DNA from: Stenogyne calaminthoides
Lineage: Eukaryota > Streptophyta > Magnoliopsida > Lamiales > Lamiaceae
Direction of reading: 5' to 3'
Length of the DNA: 64,000 nucleotides
NCBI GenBank assembly: GCA_037126765.1
Contig: JBBCBC010000037.1
Span: forward strand, 8,871,263 to 8,935,262
Below are positions 11,031 to 21,867 of the stretch, in pieces. Position 1 is the first letter of the stretch, and each line of letters starts with the position of its first letter. The position numbers and the translations under genes were made by a program. Below the pieces are notes generated by a model. It saw nothing but the letters and a program-made list of their open reading frames with translations. It made no database searches and was not told the origin of the DNA.

Positions 11031-13088
11031 GTGATATTTATGACGAAAACTTATATACAACATGTGTATATAGTACAATTTCGTGCTTATTTTTTTTAAT
11101 TATTAATTATTTATCTAAAATTATTAGTTGTTCGTATTAGTTTGTTTTATCTTTATATATATATATATGACATTGTAAATTAATTGTTTTTATATATATT
11201 CATATAACGTAGGGTTTTCATCATTATGATGGTAAGCATATGCATAGGTGTATGAAATATATATATAGTTATATAGCTAGTGAACATGGTGAACATGGTG
11301 TATGAATTAGATTGCTTGATACCAGACTGTATTCCATCTACTTTTGTTGAATTAGTGGACGTTTAATTTTGTGGCAACTACTCCTCGTGCCTTTGGTCCA
11401 TTATCGCGATAGCACGGATCTGTTTATGCTTTGCTTTATTAATATGATACAATTTAATTTGTTGTCAATTTTTGTTTTCTTCTTTTTTGTTAATTTGTGC
11501 GACAGACAGAATTATGTAGATTTACGAATTTTGGGATGTAGACATATAATAAAGACACAAGGTCGACATAATTAAGCTTATAATATAAGTACATGTACAT
11601 CTATGATCTATGTATATTATATAAGATTGGCGAGATGGTACGTAATTAACATTCAAAATTAGTCCATGTTACTTTTTGGACTACACTAACAAATTTTAGT
11701 TACTACATCTGCATGCTTATTACTCTCTCCGTCCCAATCTTAAAGGAAGTCTTACTGTTCGTAAGAACTTAGTAAAATAGTGATAATGTAAGTATATCTA
11801 TTTTAGAAAAAGTTTTCTTAAGATTGAGATAAAAAAAATGGAAAGAGTTTCCATGAGATTGGGACGGAGGAATATTATTTAATTTATTTAAATAATTTTG
11901 TGAATGATGCTCAACATACATAATAGTATATTATTTTGCACATAGTAATTAATTTCAACAAAATTGATTGGACTGAACAACGACTAACAAGTAACAATTG
12001 ATCACGGGTTTCTAACACCAGTACAATAATACATTATAGTCACCCATTACAGTTCAATTAAAAAAAAAACCTGGAGTATTTCACTTTGATATTTTATTTT
12101 ATCTAATTATGTTTCATTCTCTCCACGCCGACACCACAATCTTTTCTCTCTAAAATTAATTTTCATAGTGCTTGTACGTACATTGAATGTATAAGTTATA
12201 CTAAGTATTTATTTTTTCAAAATTCATATTTGAGACTGTGACATGTCGACCTAAAACATTAGTATTATAATGTGAAATCAGAGTAGGATATTAGATATAT
12301 ATAAAGCAACCCCCCTTTCCATCTTCTGGTCTCTAATAATATCATCAAGAAGCATATGGATATCTGTTTGTATTCCACAATATTTCCATACATGGATGTT
12401 CAACCAGATACAGTGTTTTTATAAGTATTGTAAAAGACACCTATTTATAATAAATAGAAAAGAAAGCAAACAAATTAGACAGCCCAAGTGAGTTGAAGCT
12501 GAGCTGTCTAAGGGGCCAAGCCCACTCAGTTTGGCCAGTAGTCTTTTGCAATGTGGCACTACAGAAATTGCACGTGATTTCTCCGATTATGAAAGAGACA
12601 TTACACTTTGGGATGCTACTCCAAATTATAAATCTTAAAAGGTTAGCTAGCTCTCAGACTTATTTGATGACGCATCGTACATTTTTAGTAGTGTAATTTA
12701 AAAAAGTTATAACTTAATGTCTTTGAATCTTTAATTTTATTTGTTAGATCAAAACACGTATTACGTGTATACGTAAAAAGAAGAATTAATTGGATCTTTA
12801 TTCTTAGCATATTCTAGATTTGTTCTTTTTTTTAAAGGAATATTTTAAAAAAAAAATTATTTATACATTAATTACATTATGTAGGTGTTGTGCATTTTTA
12901 AAAAAGTATTAGTTCATTTTATTAAGAAAATATTAAGCTTTTTTTATGAAATTATTAATTAATTCACTAAAAAATATTTCATCCATTCCATAATAAATGT
13001 CTTTTTTTTAGCAAATTTACAAAATATTAAGAAATTTAGAAGTAGACAAGTTTACTCTTCTTTATCTCTCCAATCTTCAATCCCTCCC
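11031..13088. other. AT-rich intergenic region
   Basis: No gene was recognised. A short TA microsatellite lies near 11155-11167 and a MITE at 11721-11872. A half-MITE-like end (CATCCATTCCATAATAAATG) at about 12980 has no partner. Confidence 0.5.
11721..11872. mobile_element. Stowaway-like MITE
   Basis: Starts TA-CTCTCTCCGTCCCAATCTTA and ends with the inverted AGATTGGGACGGAGG. About 150 bases, non-coding. The right-hand TA is slightly decayed. Confidence 0.7.
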
Positions 13089-13886
13089 CTTATTTCCTAT
13101 GTTTTAAAAGAGGGAGCGACGATTGGATCCGACAGCCTTAACGCTTTTGATCGGATCGGTCCGATCGGGTCTGACCGTTTTTAAAGCGGTTGAGTCGGTA
13201 TGATGTCATAATTACATAATATATAATTAAATATATAATAATATTTATTTATTTGTTATTTAATTAAACTTTTAAAATATTATATCTTAAAATCTAATTA
13301 ATCCAACCCAAGTATACCAACCTAATTACAAAAGAATACGTGCCATCAGACTAATAATTTTTTGAAGAAGCACCATTAGTTTAATTTAAAAAGGAAAGAA
13401 TATTAAAATATTTTAGTTTTGCTAAAAAGCTGCAACTCCAAACCCCATCAACATAATACCCACTCTTCCGCCTTCCCCACCTTTCTCGCCCCCACAATTC
13501 AAATACTAACCAACACAATATTGATTTTTATTTTTTTTTAGAGTTTATCGCAATTTTGGTTCCACAGGACACACGCTCTTACGATTTTGGTCTCAAACCT
13601 TATGTTTTTGGACCCGTAGCCCAAATTTTTTATACATTTAGTCCTGCGACTGGGAAACTGTCCAAATTTTTTAAATTCGCGCGTCCAGAACACGCGCCGT
13701 TAGTCAAACATTAATTAAAAAAAAAGAAAAATATAATTTAATAAAACTAAACATCTAACCGATTTCATCTTCAAATTTTCGAAAAAAAATTCCCCATACC
13801 GAACCCTAATTCCCCCGCGCAACCACCGTGCTTCTTCCTCCCTCCGCCGCGTAAATTGCCGCCGCAGTCATGATACCCACTCAATA

Positions 13887-14140
13887 ATGGAACAAGAAGT
13901 CGCGGCTCCTGAGGAAAGCAACCCCCGCTCCAAAAAATCCCGTCGCGTCGTAATGTAGTCACTCGAAAAGCCCTAATTTGCTATACGCGGTGCTAATTCG
14001 GAAAAAAATCTACTTATGCACTGTAGTTTATAAACCCCAACTCTGTTAACCGATGGTGAAATCGATGAATTTCAGCGAGGCAGAGGCTCGGCCGGTGCTT
14101 GGACCAGCGGGAAACAAAGCCAGACCTGTCGAATTGAGAG
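13887..14140 (+). pseudogene. Captured exon-like fragments, source gene unrecognised
   Basis: Two GC-richer, first-exon-like pieces sit between the left inverted repeat and the OSCA fragment. One begins with a methionine at 13887 and runs 23 codons (MEQEVAAPEESNPRSKK…) to a stop. The other begins at about 14053 (MVKSMNFSEAEARP…, with GPAGNKARP) and loses coding character near 14140. Both differ from the AT-rich surroundings and are probably captured 5' gene ends. I do not recognise the families, and their expression is unknown. Confidence 0.45.
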
Positions 14141-14416
14141 TGGTGTTTGTTAGCTTGCCACTGGATTTGCTTTCTATGATTCGTTTTTGTTAAATATATA
14201 TGGCTTCTTGCCTTTCAATAGTTCATTGTTAGTATTTTGACTTTCGGGTGAAATTTTCAACTAAGGTGGATTATTACTTGAGTTCCACTTTCCTTGAGAA
14301 AATGTTTGTTTGTTTAAGTGTCAAGCCCGTTTTTGTATCGCATTTATTTTGATTGTCCTTAATCAAGCTTCAAAAAATTTACGCATCTTTGTTCTTATAT
14401 CGAAATAGTTTTGCAG

Positions 14417-14690
14417 GTTGTGATCAATGCCAACAAACTTGCAGAACTGGTTAAGGAGAAAAAGAGTAAAAAAATTTGGCTTGACTATTACCAAATAAAG
14501 TATTCGAGAAATCAAACGAAAAGACCAATGAGAAAGGTACTGTTATGTGTACATTCTAAGTGTCCTTTATCAAATTGTTCAAAATATTTTTCATATGCCG
14601 GTTAACGGTGCAACATTCAGACTGGTTTTCTTGGCCTTTGGGAAGAAAAAGTGGATGCAATTGACTATCAGACTGCTGAAATCATGTATT
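14417..14690 (+). pseudogene. OSCA/CSC1-like (DUF221) channel gene fragment
   Basis: Two consecutive exons of an OSCA hyperosmolality-gated channel gene, with their intron. Exon 14417-14536 is exactly 40 codons after a TTGCAG acceptor and encodes VVINANKLAELV…WLDYYQIKY, the cytosolic loop of the family. A GT donor follows, then an 84-base intron. The exon starting at 14621 encodes TGFLGLWEEKVDAIDYQTAEI, the next conserved block (GFLGLWGxKVDAIDYY in relatives). Similarity stops near 14685, where it joins unrelated sequence. Only about 60 of some 750 residues are present, with no membrane segments. Retained introns show it was copied from genomic DNA, not from mRNA. Confidence 0.75.
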
Positions 14691-15400
14691 GGACATATAC
14701 CAACAATCAGAGCAATCAGGTTGCAACATTGCAGCTATTCCCTGGCCCTTTCGGCCCAGAAAATACTAAAAGAACAAATGGAATATGCTGGTGAAAGCCT
14801 TCACGTTTATGTTATAATGCGCAACTGGGAGGATAAGGAAAGAGAACTGAGGAGCATGGCGAGTCCCAACTTTCAAGTTTATGGTACGTAACATCTGAAT
14901 CTATTCCACTATTATAATTATCTTGATATGTACTACTGTTTCTCACATGATGATTTATTTAAACCAAATACTACACAAACAAACTTGCAGTTTCTGGAAT
15001 TAGCCTCAACGACCAAGTACCATATTGAACACACAGGGACAGGGACGGGACTCATCAATTTGACGTATATGTTTAACAAATTAGGGGAAATGGGAGTGAG
15101 TGTGATGTGGCAATGTTGGATGGTTCTCTGGTTAAGAAAAGGTGTGCTTGGGTGACTTCAAATACTGGTATGATTCAACACCTGCTTCATGATGTATTAT
15201 GGATAAATTCATCATTTATTGTATGCTCCTTTTTTTTTAATATATGTGTTCAACGTGCGTATTTGAATGCATATATAGTTGACACGAAATGTATGCCATG
15301 TGTTTTGTTCACTACATTGGATACTGCAAAATTTATTGATGCTCTTATGGTACAAAATCAACCTCTAGTAGAGTTGGATAGGTATGAACTCTCATAATGT
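14691..15400 (+). pseudogene. Further captured, unidentified coding-like pieces
   Basis: Past the OSCA breakpoint there are short open stretches bounded by plausible splice sites. One is about 14755-14883 (KEQMEYAGESLHVYVIM…), ending at TATG|GTACGT. Another starts at about 14992 after AACTTGCAG (…STTKYHIEHTGTGTG). They share frames with no family I recognise. Their position inside the inverted repeats suggests capture from one or more further genes. Confidence 0.35.
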
Positions 15401-16691
15401 GGATTGATATCTGTTAAGATTGGGTTGAACAGATCTATCTTCTAGCACCCCCTGCTAATATTAGCTTGCTTATTGATATTACTTTATTTTATGTTGTTAT
15501 AAAACAAGCTCTTAAGTGTTAACTATATATATGTTTATGTGTTGAATATAGCAGCATTCTTGAATTAATTGTATTTCTATAATAGTGCAGAGATCATAAA
15601 CTGTAGTACTGTAACTAATAAGGATATCCAGTTTTTCTTTGAAATTGTCTTTAGTGATTTATTATTATAAACCAATTTAGCTTGAGTTGAAGTGTGTACG
15701 GTGCTAGATGAAACTTTGTGCATGATGGGAATTAAAGGCGTGGAACCTATTCCTTGTTTCTGATCATTGAGATAATTATCAAGACTTCCAACTAAAGAGC
15801 TTAGCTAGTTGAGATGTGTTTGCAAACAATGGTGCAGAATATAAACATGGCAAATACATCATCTGTTAGAAGTTGTTAGTAGTATATAACTTTTCTATAT
15901 CTGAGATGCTAAGAAGAAGAAGAAGCATTGAATATTAATTATTAAGAAACTGATTGTTGATTGGATGTCGATTTTTCTTAAATTTGCACTTCTCTATTCT
16001 TAGTCCGTAACGTAGCTCTAACTTACAAAAAGGTAGAGAAACAGAATTTGATGAAAAAATACTGATAAATTTGATGAAAAAATTGAGTAAAAAATCCTAT
16101 GGGACCAAAAGTGTCACGTGTTTCCCTCCAAATTATCTCTCACGCGCATATGTTGACTGGAAATCCTATGGGACCAAAAATGTTATCGAAATTGACAGAA
16201 AAGTTGACGGTGGGACCAAATGTGTAAAAATTTTGGGCTACGTGACCAAAAATGTAAGGTTTGGGACCAAAATCGTGAGGGGGTGTGTCCTGTGGGACCA
16301 AAACTGCGATAAACTCTTTTTTTTTAACAGGATTGAATCTTCTTTATTTTTCACACTTATTCACACTTACACAGAGAGAGGCAAAAAGAGGGGCTAATTT
16401 CATTGACTTCCGCCGCGGAATGAGCGCTGTCGGAGGGTGGACTTCGGCGTCGAGCAAAACGGTCGGCAATCAAATTACGAAATGGAAAAAAGCCCCAGAT
16501 TTCTTTTCTCGAACCGGCGACAGAGCCGGTTGAACCGTTCTCCGATTTCCCCGCTTTTGCCCATTTTGGGCGTGACCGAGCCTATCGGTGATCGGTCCAA
16601 CGTCTCAAAGCGGACCGGTATCCTTGTCGAGTAGCGGTCGGACCGGTCGGACCGGCCGGTCCGAACCGCTTTTTAAAACACAGCTTATTTC

Positions 16692-17700
16692 TCCTCTCAT
16701 TACTTTCCTAGTAGATATGCAGATACTTAGTTAATACAAAATTCATTAATTAATAAATTTCTAGAGATCTCCGGTTGGATTCCCTGTTCCACTTTTCGTA
16801 TTTCATTGGTGTTTCACCCTTCTGAATTTTTAACACATGGACTCAAGGTATGGTGGTCCATTGAATATTTTTTTTATTATTCCACGTGTCATCTATCCAT
16901 ATTATATGGAATACAAAATGGAACACCAATTATAAAATAGGTGATCTCATTCTAGAGATCTCTCCTACATCACCACAAGTTTTACCACTCGATTGTATCG
17001 TTAGGGGCTGCAAATGTTAATATTTTTTGGGTGGATTCTCATCGCAACATTTAGCCCACGAACACAAAAACTTGTGTGAACCTTAGTTCACAATGAACTC
17101 TATTTTTTTTAATATCATTGTCATGTATAAAAATTATCAATGTTTTGTATCCACGAAAATTATCATTGTTATGTAAAAAAATTTTATTTTTCAAACATTG
17201 ATAATTTTTATATATAATAATGATAATTTATGTGCACAATAATGATAGAGTTTATATATAGATCTGGTTCACAGTAGCGTTAATCTTCTATGCTTAAGTC
17301 CAGTTGTATGTGTGAAAGTTAGTGGGCTATTTCAATTTTCAAATAATAATAAGCTAGGCTAGCTTCAAATATTCATTACTTTCCTTAATAAAAGAAGTCC
17401 ATACAGCTGGGCCCTAAAGCCCAAATAAATAAATAAAATTACTTCGAAAAAAAAAAGCCCAAATAAATTTAGCGAGCTTTAAATTCGAGGTATTCGGTTG
17501 TTTTTCTGAACTGGCGTTTATGGACAAAATAAATTGATATGGGTTTAAATTTTCACAAAAACTTGTATCAATATTGCATATAAGTGATATATACAATTGA
17601 GCTATTTTTTTTTTCGCGGTTAGATGAACACGGGTTAGGGCAAATTATTGGTGGGCCAATGAGCTTCTTCATCTACTTCCTCGCGCAGCCGACGCGGTTT
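16692..17700. other. Intergenic, no gene seen
   Basis: AT-rich sequence with no supported coding region. The short minus-strand frame at 17414-17596 has no features of a gene. Confidence 0.5.
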
Positions 17701-17790
17701 GATTTTCAGATTTCTCTTATTCCTCTTCTCTTCTAGCGGATCTCCGATTTTCAGATTTCTCTTATTCCTCTTCTCTTCTGGTGGATCTCA
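17701..17790 (+). repeat. Tandem duplication of a 45-base pyrimidine-rich unit
   Basis: Two head-to-tail copies (17701-17745 and 17746-17790) begin GATTTTCAGATTTCTCTTAT and differ at only a few positions near the end of the unit. It looks like a duplicated 5' UTR-type CT-rich stretch, but no reading frame follows. Confidence 0.8.
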
Positions 17791-17879
17791 TGGACTTTCT
17801 TCTTCCTCGTTCGTGCCCTAATTTCTTTTTTCGCTCCGATCATTGGATGAGAGTGTGTGATGAAATTTAGATCCTTCTA

Positions 17880-18460
17880 CACTTTTTTCACGTTGTTCTG
17901 TAAATCTTTTTCACGCTGTTCTATAAATCTGTAATTTTGGACTGATGTTTTTTTTTTGCGTCTGTACTGATTTTTGTCATGTAGTAACACTATTTTGCTC
18001 ATATGGTAACACTTTTTTTGTTCATGTAGTGACACATCAAGTTGTTCTTTAAATCTGTAATTTTTTACTGGGAATTTATTTCCGCGCTTGTACTGGTTTT
18101 ATCCATGTGGTAACACGTTTTTCTTCATATGGTAACACTTTTTGTTCATGTAGTAACACATGTTTTTTTAGTAATATGTAACACTGTTCATATATCGTCG
18201 TAATACTATGTGAATACTCATGTGTTACCATATGAACAATAATGTGTTACCATGTAACCCATGTTACGTTATGAATATTTATGTGTTACGATATGTTTAA
18301 TTACGTGTTACGTAAAATATGAAGTTTTTCAATATAACAATGTAGTAACACTTGTACATAGATGTAGTAACACAAAAAAATTTGATTAAAAAAAATTATT
18401 TTTTTCAATATAACAATGTAGTAACACTCATATAATGATATTAAGAGCAAACCAATAATG
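17880..18460. repeat. Degenerate TAACAC-containing repeat block
   Basis: The words TAGTAACAC, TGGTAACAC and TGTTACCAT recur about fifteen times, mostly direct in the first half and mostly inverted (GTGTTAC) around 18215-18310. A longer unit with AAATCTGTAATTTT…TGTACTG…GTAACAC appears twice (about 17920 and 18050). No open reading frame runs through it. Confidence 0.6.
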
Positions 18461-18899
18461 ATATGCATCTATTAATATATATCCACCCTGTTCGCCCAAT
18501 TCACAACTTGTCCAACCTGCCCGCGCCCGACCCGCCCGACCCAACCCGACCACTGACCCGCGAAATTTAGTCCATTTTTGTCTTATTTATGTTGTATTGC
18601 ACATAACACTAGTGTGCAATATTTCACACAAGTCTTTCTCTTAAATTTCAAACGCTGATCTCAAATTTTGTAATAATAAATTTATTAGCTTTTTTCTAAA
18701 AAAAAAAAATTCACATGGGTATAAATTTATTTACTCTGAATAAATTACTACATAATTTGGATGAATTCTAAAATGCCTTTTAATTAATATCCATCACTTT
18801 TCATTTTATTCTCCTCTAACACTGGATAAGAACAGTTTTTTTATTTTTTTATAATTTTAACTCTATCAAAATGATATAAAGTTCAAATACTCAAGGTTA

Positions 18900-19482
18900 A
18901 GTATTTAAGGAGAAAAAATTACAAATGGTCCTTTAATTTTGTCTGTGTCTACAAATGGTTCCGTAAGTTTTTATTTATCAATTTTAGTACTTTTGATTTT
19001 AATTTCCATCTATTTTCACCGGATCAATGAAAATTAAATCGGAAAATTTACTTAACTTTTAATTTTGTTCACGTCGACGGTCGCCACCACACTCATTTGA
19101 ATTGTCTCTCATCGAGGAAGAAAAAATCTCAATCAATTTTATATTTTGATTACACCTCCCTCGTGAATCGCGACTTCAAAATCACAAATTTCATTCACTC
19201 TTGTGGCTAATTTCGAGTGATTTACGTTGATTCTAGGGTCGAAATCTATATTATTCTCTTCCCCTCACTGAACTCGTCATTTCAATATTTTTTTCCTTAT
19301 CATTTTGTACACTACAACATATTTTTGATCATTTTTCGGTCAAAAAAAAATCGGCTAAAAGGACTGCACTAAATACTAAAAGGACCAAAATTGATAAAAT
19401 AAAAAATTATAGGACTATTTATGGACTCGGAATATCGAATAAAGTTATCGAACCATTTGTGATTTTTTTTCTCAGTATTTAA
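18900..19482. mobile_element. MULE-derived MITE, copy A
   Basis: Element 18909-19473 with long imperfect inverted ends (left GAGAAAAAATTACAAATGG; inverse of right GAGAAAAAAAATCACAAATGG). It is flanked by the 9-bp duplication AGTATTTAA (18900-18908 and 19474-19482). Nine-base duplication and long ends indicate a Mutator-like non-autonomous element. The interior (CACTCATTTGAATTGTC…, ACTCGAAATTAGC on the other strand) matches copy B near 31 kb in opposite orientation. Confidence 0.75.
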
Positions 19483-20928
19483 CATTCATAAATAAATGAA
19501 CGAAACTTCTACAATTTTTTTCTTATCATATATAGTACTAGTAGCCTATAAAAATGAGTATGAAATCTGTTTTTCTTTTTCTGTGTGTATGTCGTAATCG
19601 AGAGATTTATGAGAATTTGAAATCCATTCAGTTTTATCGTCTGGAAAATACAAATACAATTTTGTAGATCAAATATCCAATATCAAAATTATTGTAATCC
19701 GTTCTACCAAAATCTATAATTAAAAATCGCAGTAATCCAGTATTATTTTCTTAATCAGTTAGGTTAATTCAAAACTCAAAACTTTCTTGTTATAAATACT
19801 CCTCTTTAAAGATTTTTTTCAATTTGCGTGGGCATTCCAATAAAAGGGCAAATAAATTAATTATTTCCCTTTTAATTCTCACTCAAAATCTCCCTTGAGG
19901 GAAAAAAAAATATCAATCAAATAATTGCAGACATAAATACTATTAATAATCAATGTCATAATACTATACTAGTTAGTAAGAAGATTTACATTCTCTGATT
20001 TGCAATTCAAACAAAGTCTACCTTTTTTTGATTCATCTCTTCGGATTTTTTTTTCTTTGTCTCAACCACCTTTGTCTCACAAAGGTTAGATTTTGACTTA
20101 ATTTCTCGATTGTGTCTTTTTTTCTTGATTATCATTGAATTAAATATTTTATATGTGTAATCATCTTTTATTTGTGGTCAATTTGTAATCATGGCGTGCC
20201 TTAATTTATTTCATTTGTATCATCTTTTATTACTTGTAATTCTTGATGTTTCTATAAGATTTTTGACAATGGCTCTCTTCTTTATTATGATGATAATGAA
20301 CTCAAATAAAAAAAAATGGTTTGTATCTTTTATATCTGAATGATTCTCTGTTTCTTGATTATCCCGGAACTTAATTATGTGCAAATCAACTTATTTTTGT
20401 GGTAAATTTGTTTATAAATGGCATTTCCGTCTTCCATATATATATTCCTTACTTGTAATTGTAAAACGTGCGTTTCCACTGACATTGTTCATTTCTTGTT
20501 TTGATGGCTGTTAATATTTAGGGTTTTATTTTATTAGTAGACATATATTATGCAAAAATATGGTGGATATGTATTCACATTGTGTTTTTGGACTGGAAAT
20601 GAGAAATATAAATAATTTTTTTACTATACTTTCAAGAGTTATTTATATGAAATTAATTATTGTTATTTTAGGATTGGAAAACTATGTATGAAAATTTCCC
20701 AAGTTGTTGCAGTATTCAGAGTTTCAAGATTTCAATACTGTTTTAATACTTGGTATAAAAAATCTTAATCTGAATTTGTCAATCTTATACAAATGTTGCC
20801 CTGCTTTTTTGCAGATATACATTTAAAGCTGCATTCTTGGCTGTCGCATTATATATGTGAGAAGGAATGAAGGCATTTATGGCCTCCGATATCTTTTAAT
20901 TCTGGGAGAAAAATGAGGCGAGCGATAG
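19483..20928. other. Intergenic or 5' non-coding of the HPAT relic
   Basis: AT-rich, no long frames. It may contain the former promoter and leader of the HPAT-like pseudogene, but no exon was recognised. Confidence 0.4.
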
Positions 20929-21867
20929 AGCTTTCGCCTTTCAGCGTGCATCTTATCCGTCGTGGTTTTCTACAAGTTTATCGCGATGATGACGCATAAT
21001 CAAAACACCATCTCTAGAGAAGCAACTTCAAGTGATCGAACACGTCAACTTGCCTTTGATCCTGTAATCGAGATGCCTGAGAAATTAAAGGAATCGAAGA
21101 GGGAAAGGCGACTGTTTCACGTTGCTGTGACAGCCGAGGATTGGGTTTACAGCAAATGGCAGTGCCGTATAATGTACTACTGGTATAACAAGAATAAGGA
21201 CTTGCCTGGATCAGAAATGGGAAAGTCTTATTATTCATGTTCATTCACGTTGAAGTATTTTAAACCAAACGCCCCTAATTCTCTACTTTAGTGTCGTCTC
21301 TAACATTTTATGTCTAAGGTACGCGTACGCTGTCGCCTCTGCTCTTCATGGCGTGCAACATGTTCTCCGAAAACACTTTATGTGTCAGGTTAGTCCCGTT
21401 TTTCCTGCGCCCCAAGTATTTTATATTGATGTTGATCAAATGCACCCGGATTTCACCAAATTTTCAGCCACCATGGGATTTGGAAACTAAAAATAACTTC
21501 ATTCTCCATTATACTTATGCATGTGAGTACAACAATAAGGTAAAATAATTGGTCTCTCATCTTTAAATTTCTGGAACAATGTCTTTATATCATGGTCACC
21601 TTAATGTGGTTGCTGATCAGGGAGAACTACTAAATTTCGGCGTAAAAGGAGATTGGGGCTTCGATAAGAGAGAGTTTCTTGATATCCCCCCTCCGACAAA
21701 TTTATCCATACCCGTGCCAGGCATTCCACAAAGTGTGGTATGTTTGAAATTTTTTGGACTTTTTTCGACTATTTTCTCCTTCTGGTTATAATGATTTGCA
21801 GGTGACTCTAGTACAGATGATCAATGAAGCTGCCATGGACATTCCAAATTGGGATGCATTGAAATAA
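20929..21867 (+). pseudogene. Hydroxyproline O-arabinosyltransferase (HPAT)-like relic
   Basis: HPATs are Golgi type II enzymes that add arabinose to hydroxyproline of extensins and CLE peptides. Here the 5' part (about 20929-21225) keeps the end of the membrane anchor (SVVFYKFIAMM) and the conserved block LFHVAVTAEDWVYSKWQC…GSEMGK. Similarity stops abruptly after MGK. It resumes at 21317-21388 with YAYAVASALHGVQHVL, then exons 21468-21539 (PPWDLETKNNFILHYTY), 21621-21737 (GDWGFDKREFL…PPPTNLSIP) and 21802-21867, ending in a stop. These last exons keep GT-AG sites and phase. Missing is the central catalytic part, including the region with the DxD-type motif, in all well over 100 residues. An N-terminal methionine before the anchor is also absent. 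A functional enzyme is not expected. Confidence 0.8.

Larger units (their letters stand above)
13531..16326. mobile_element. Pack-MULE-like element with long terminal inverted repeats
   Basis: Long inverted ends: 13541 onward starts GAGTTTATCGCAATTTTGGT. The inverse of the right end (16316 backwards) starts GAGTTTATCGCAGTTTTGGT. Similarity continues for roughly 110 bases (…CACAGGACACAC…, CGATTTTGGTC, CGTAGCCCAAA). Both sides are flanked by the same 10 bases (nine T plus A, 13531-13540 and 16317-16326); this is low-complexity but of the right length for a Mutator-like element. No MURA transposase is present. The interior instead carries host gene fragments with introns (OSCA and others), which defines a Pack-MULE. 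Confidence 0.75.
13089..16691. mobile_element. hAT-like non-autonomous transposon interrupted by a MULE
   Basis: An exact 8-bp duplication CTTATTTC lies at 13089-13096 and 16684-16691. The enclosed element starts CTATGTTTTAAAAG, and its inverted right end reads CTGTGTTTTAAAAAG. Subterminal regions are packed with CGGTCCGATC/GGACCGGTC words, as in hAT transposase-binding regions. Without the nested element the unit is about 0.8 kb with no transposase. The 8-bp duplication supports hAT over Mutator (9-11 bp), but the class call is inferred from ends alone. Confidence 0.65.

Noticed and set aside
13771..13962. 63-codon minus-strand frame within the Pack-MULE
   Set aside because: The opposite strand looks like a captured first exon; this frame has only a Gly/Arg-rich composition from reverse-complemented CCG repeats.
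17880..18460. Spaced short repeats as a CRISPR-like array
   Set aside because: Repeat words are short and irregularly spaced, orientation changes, and the context is a plant nuclear genome.
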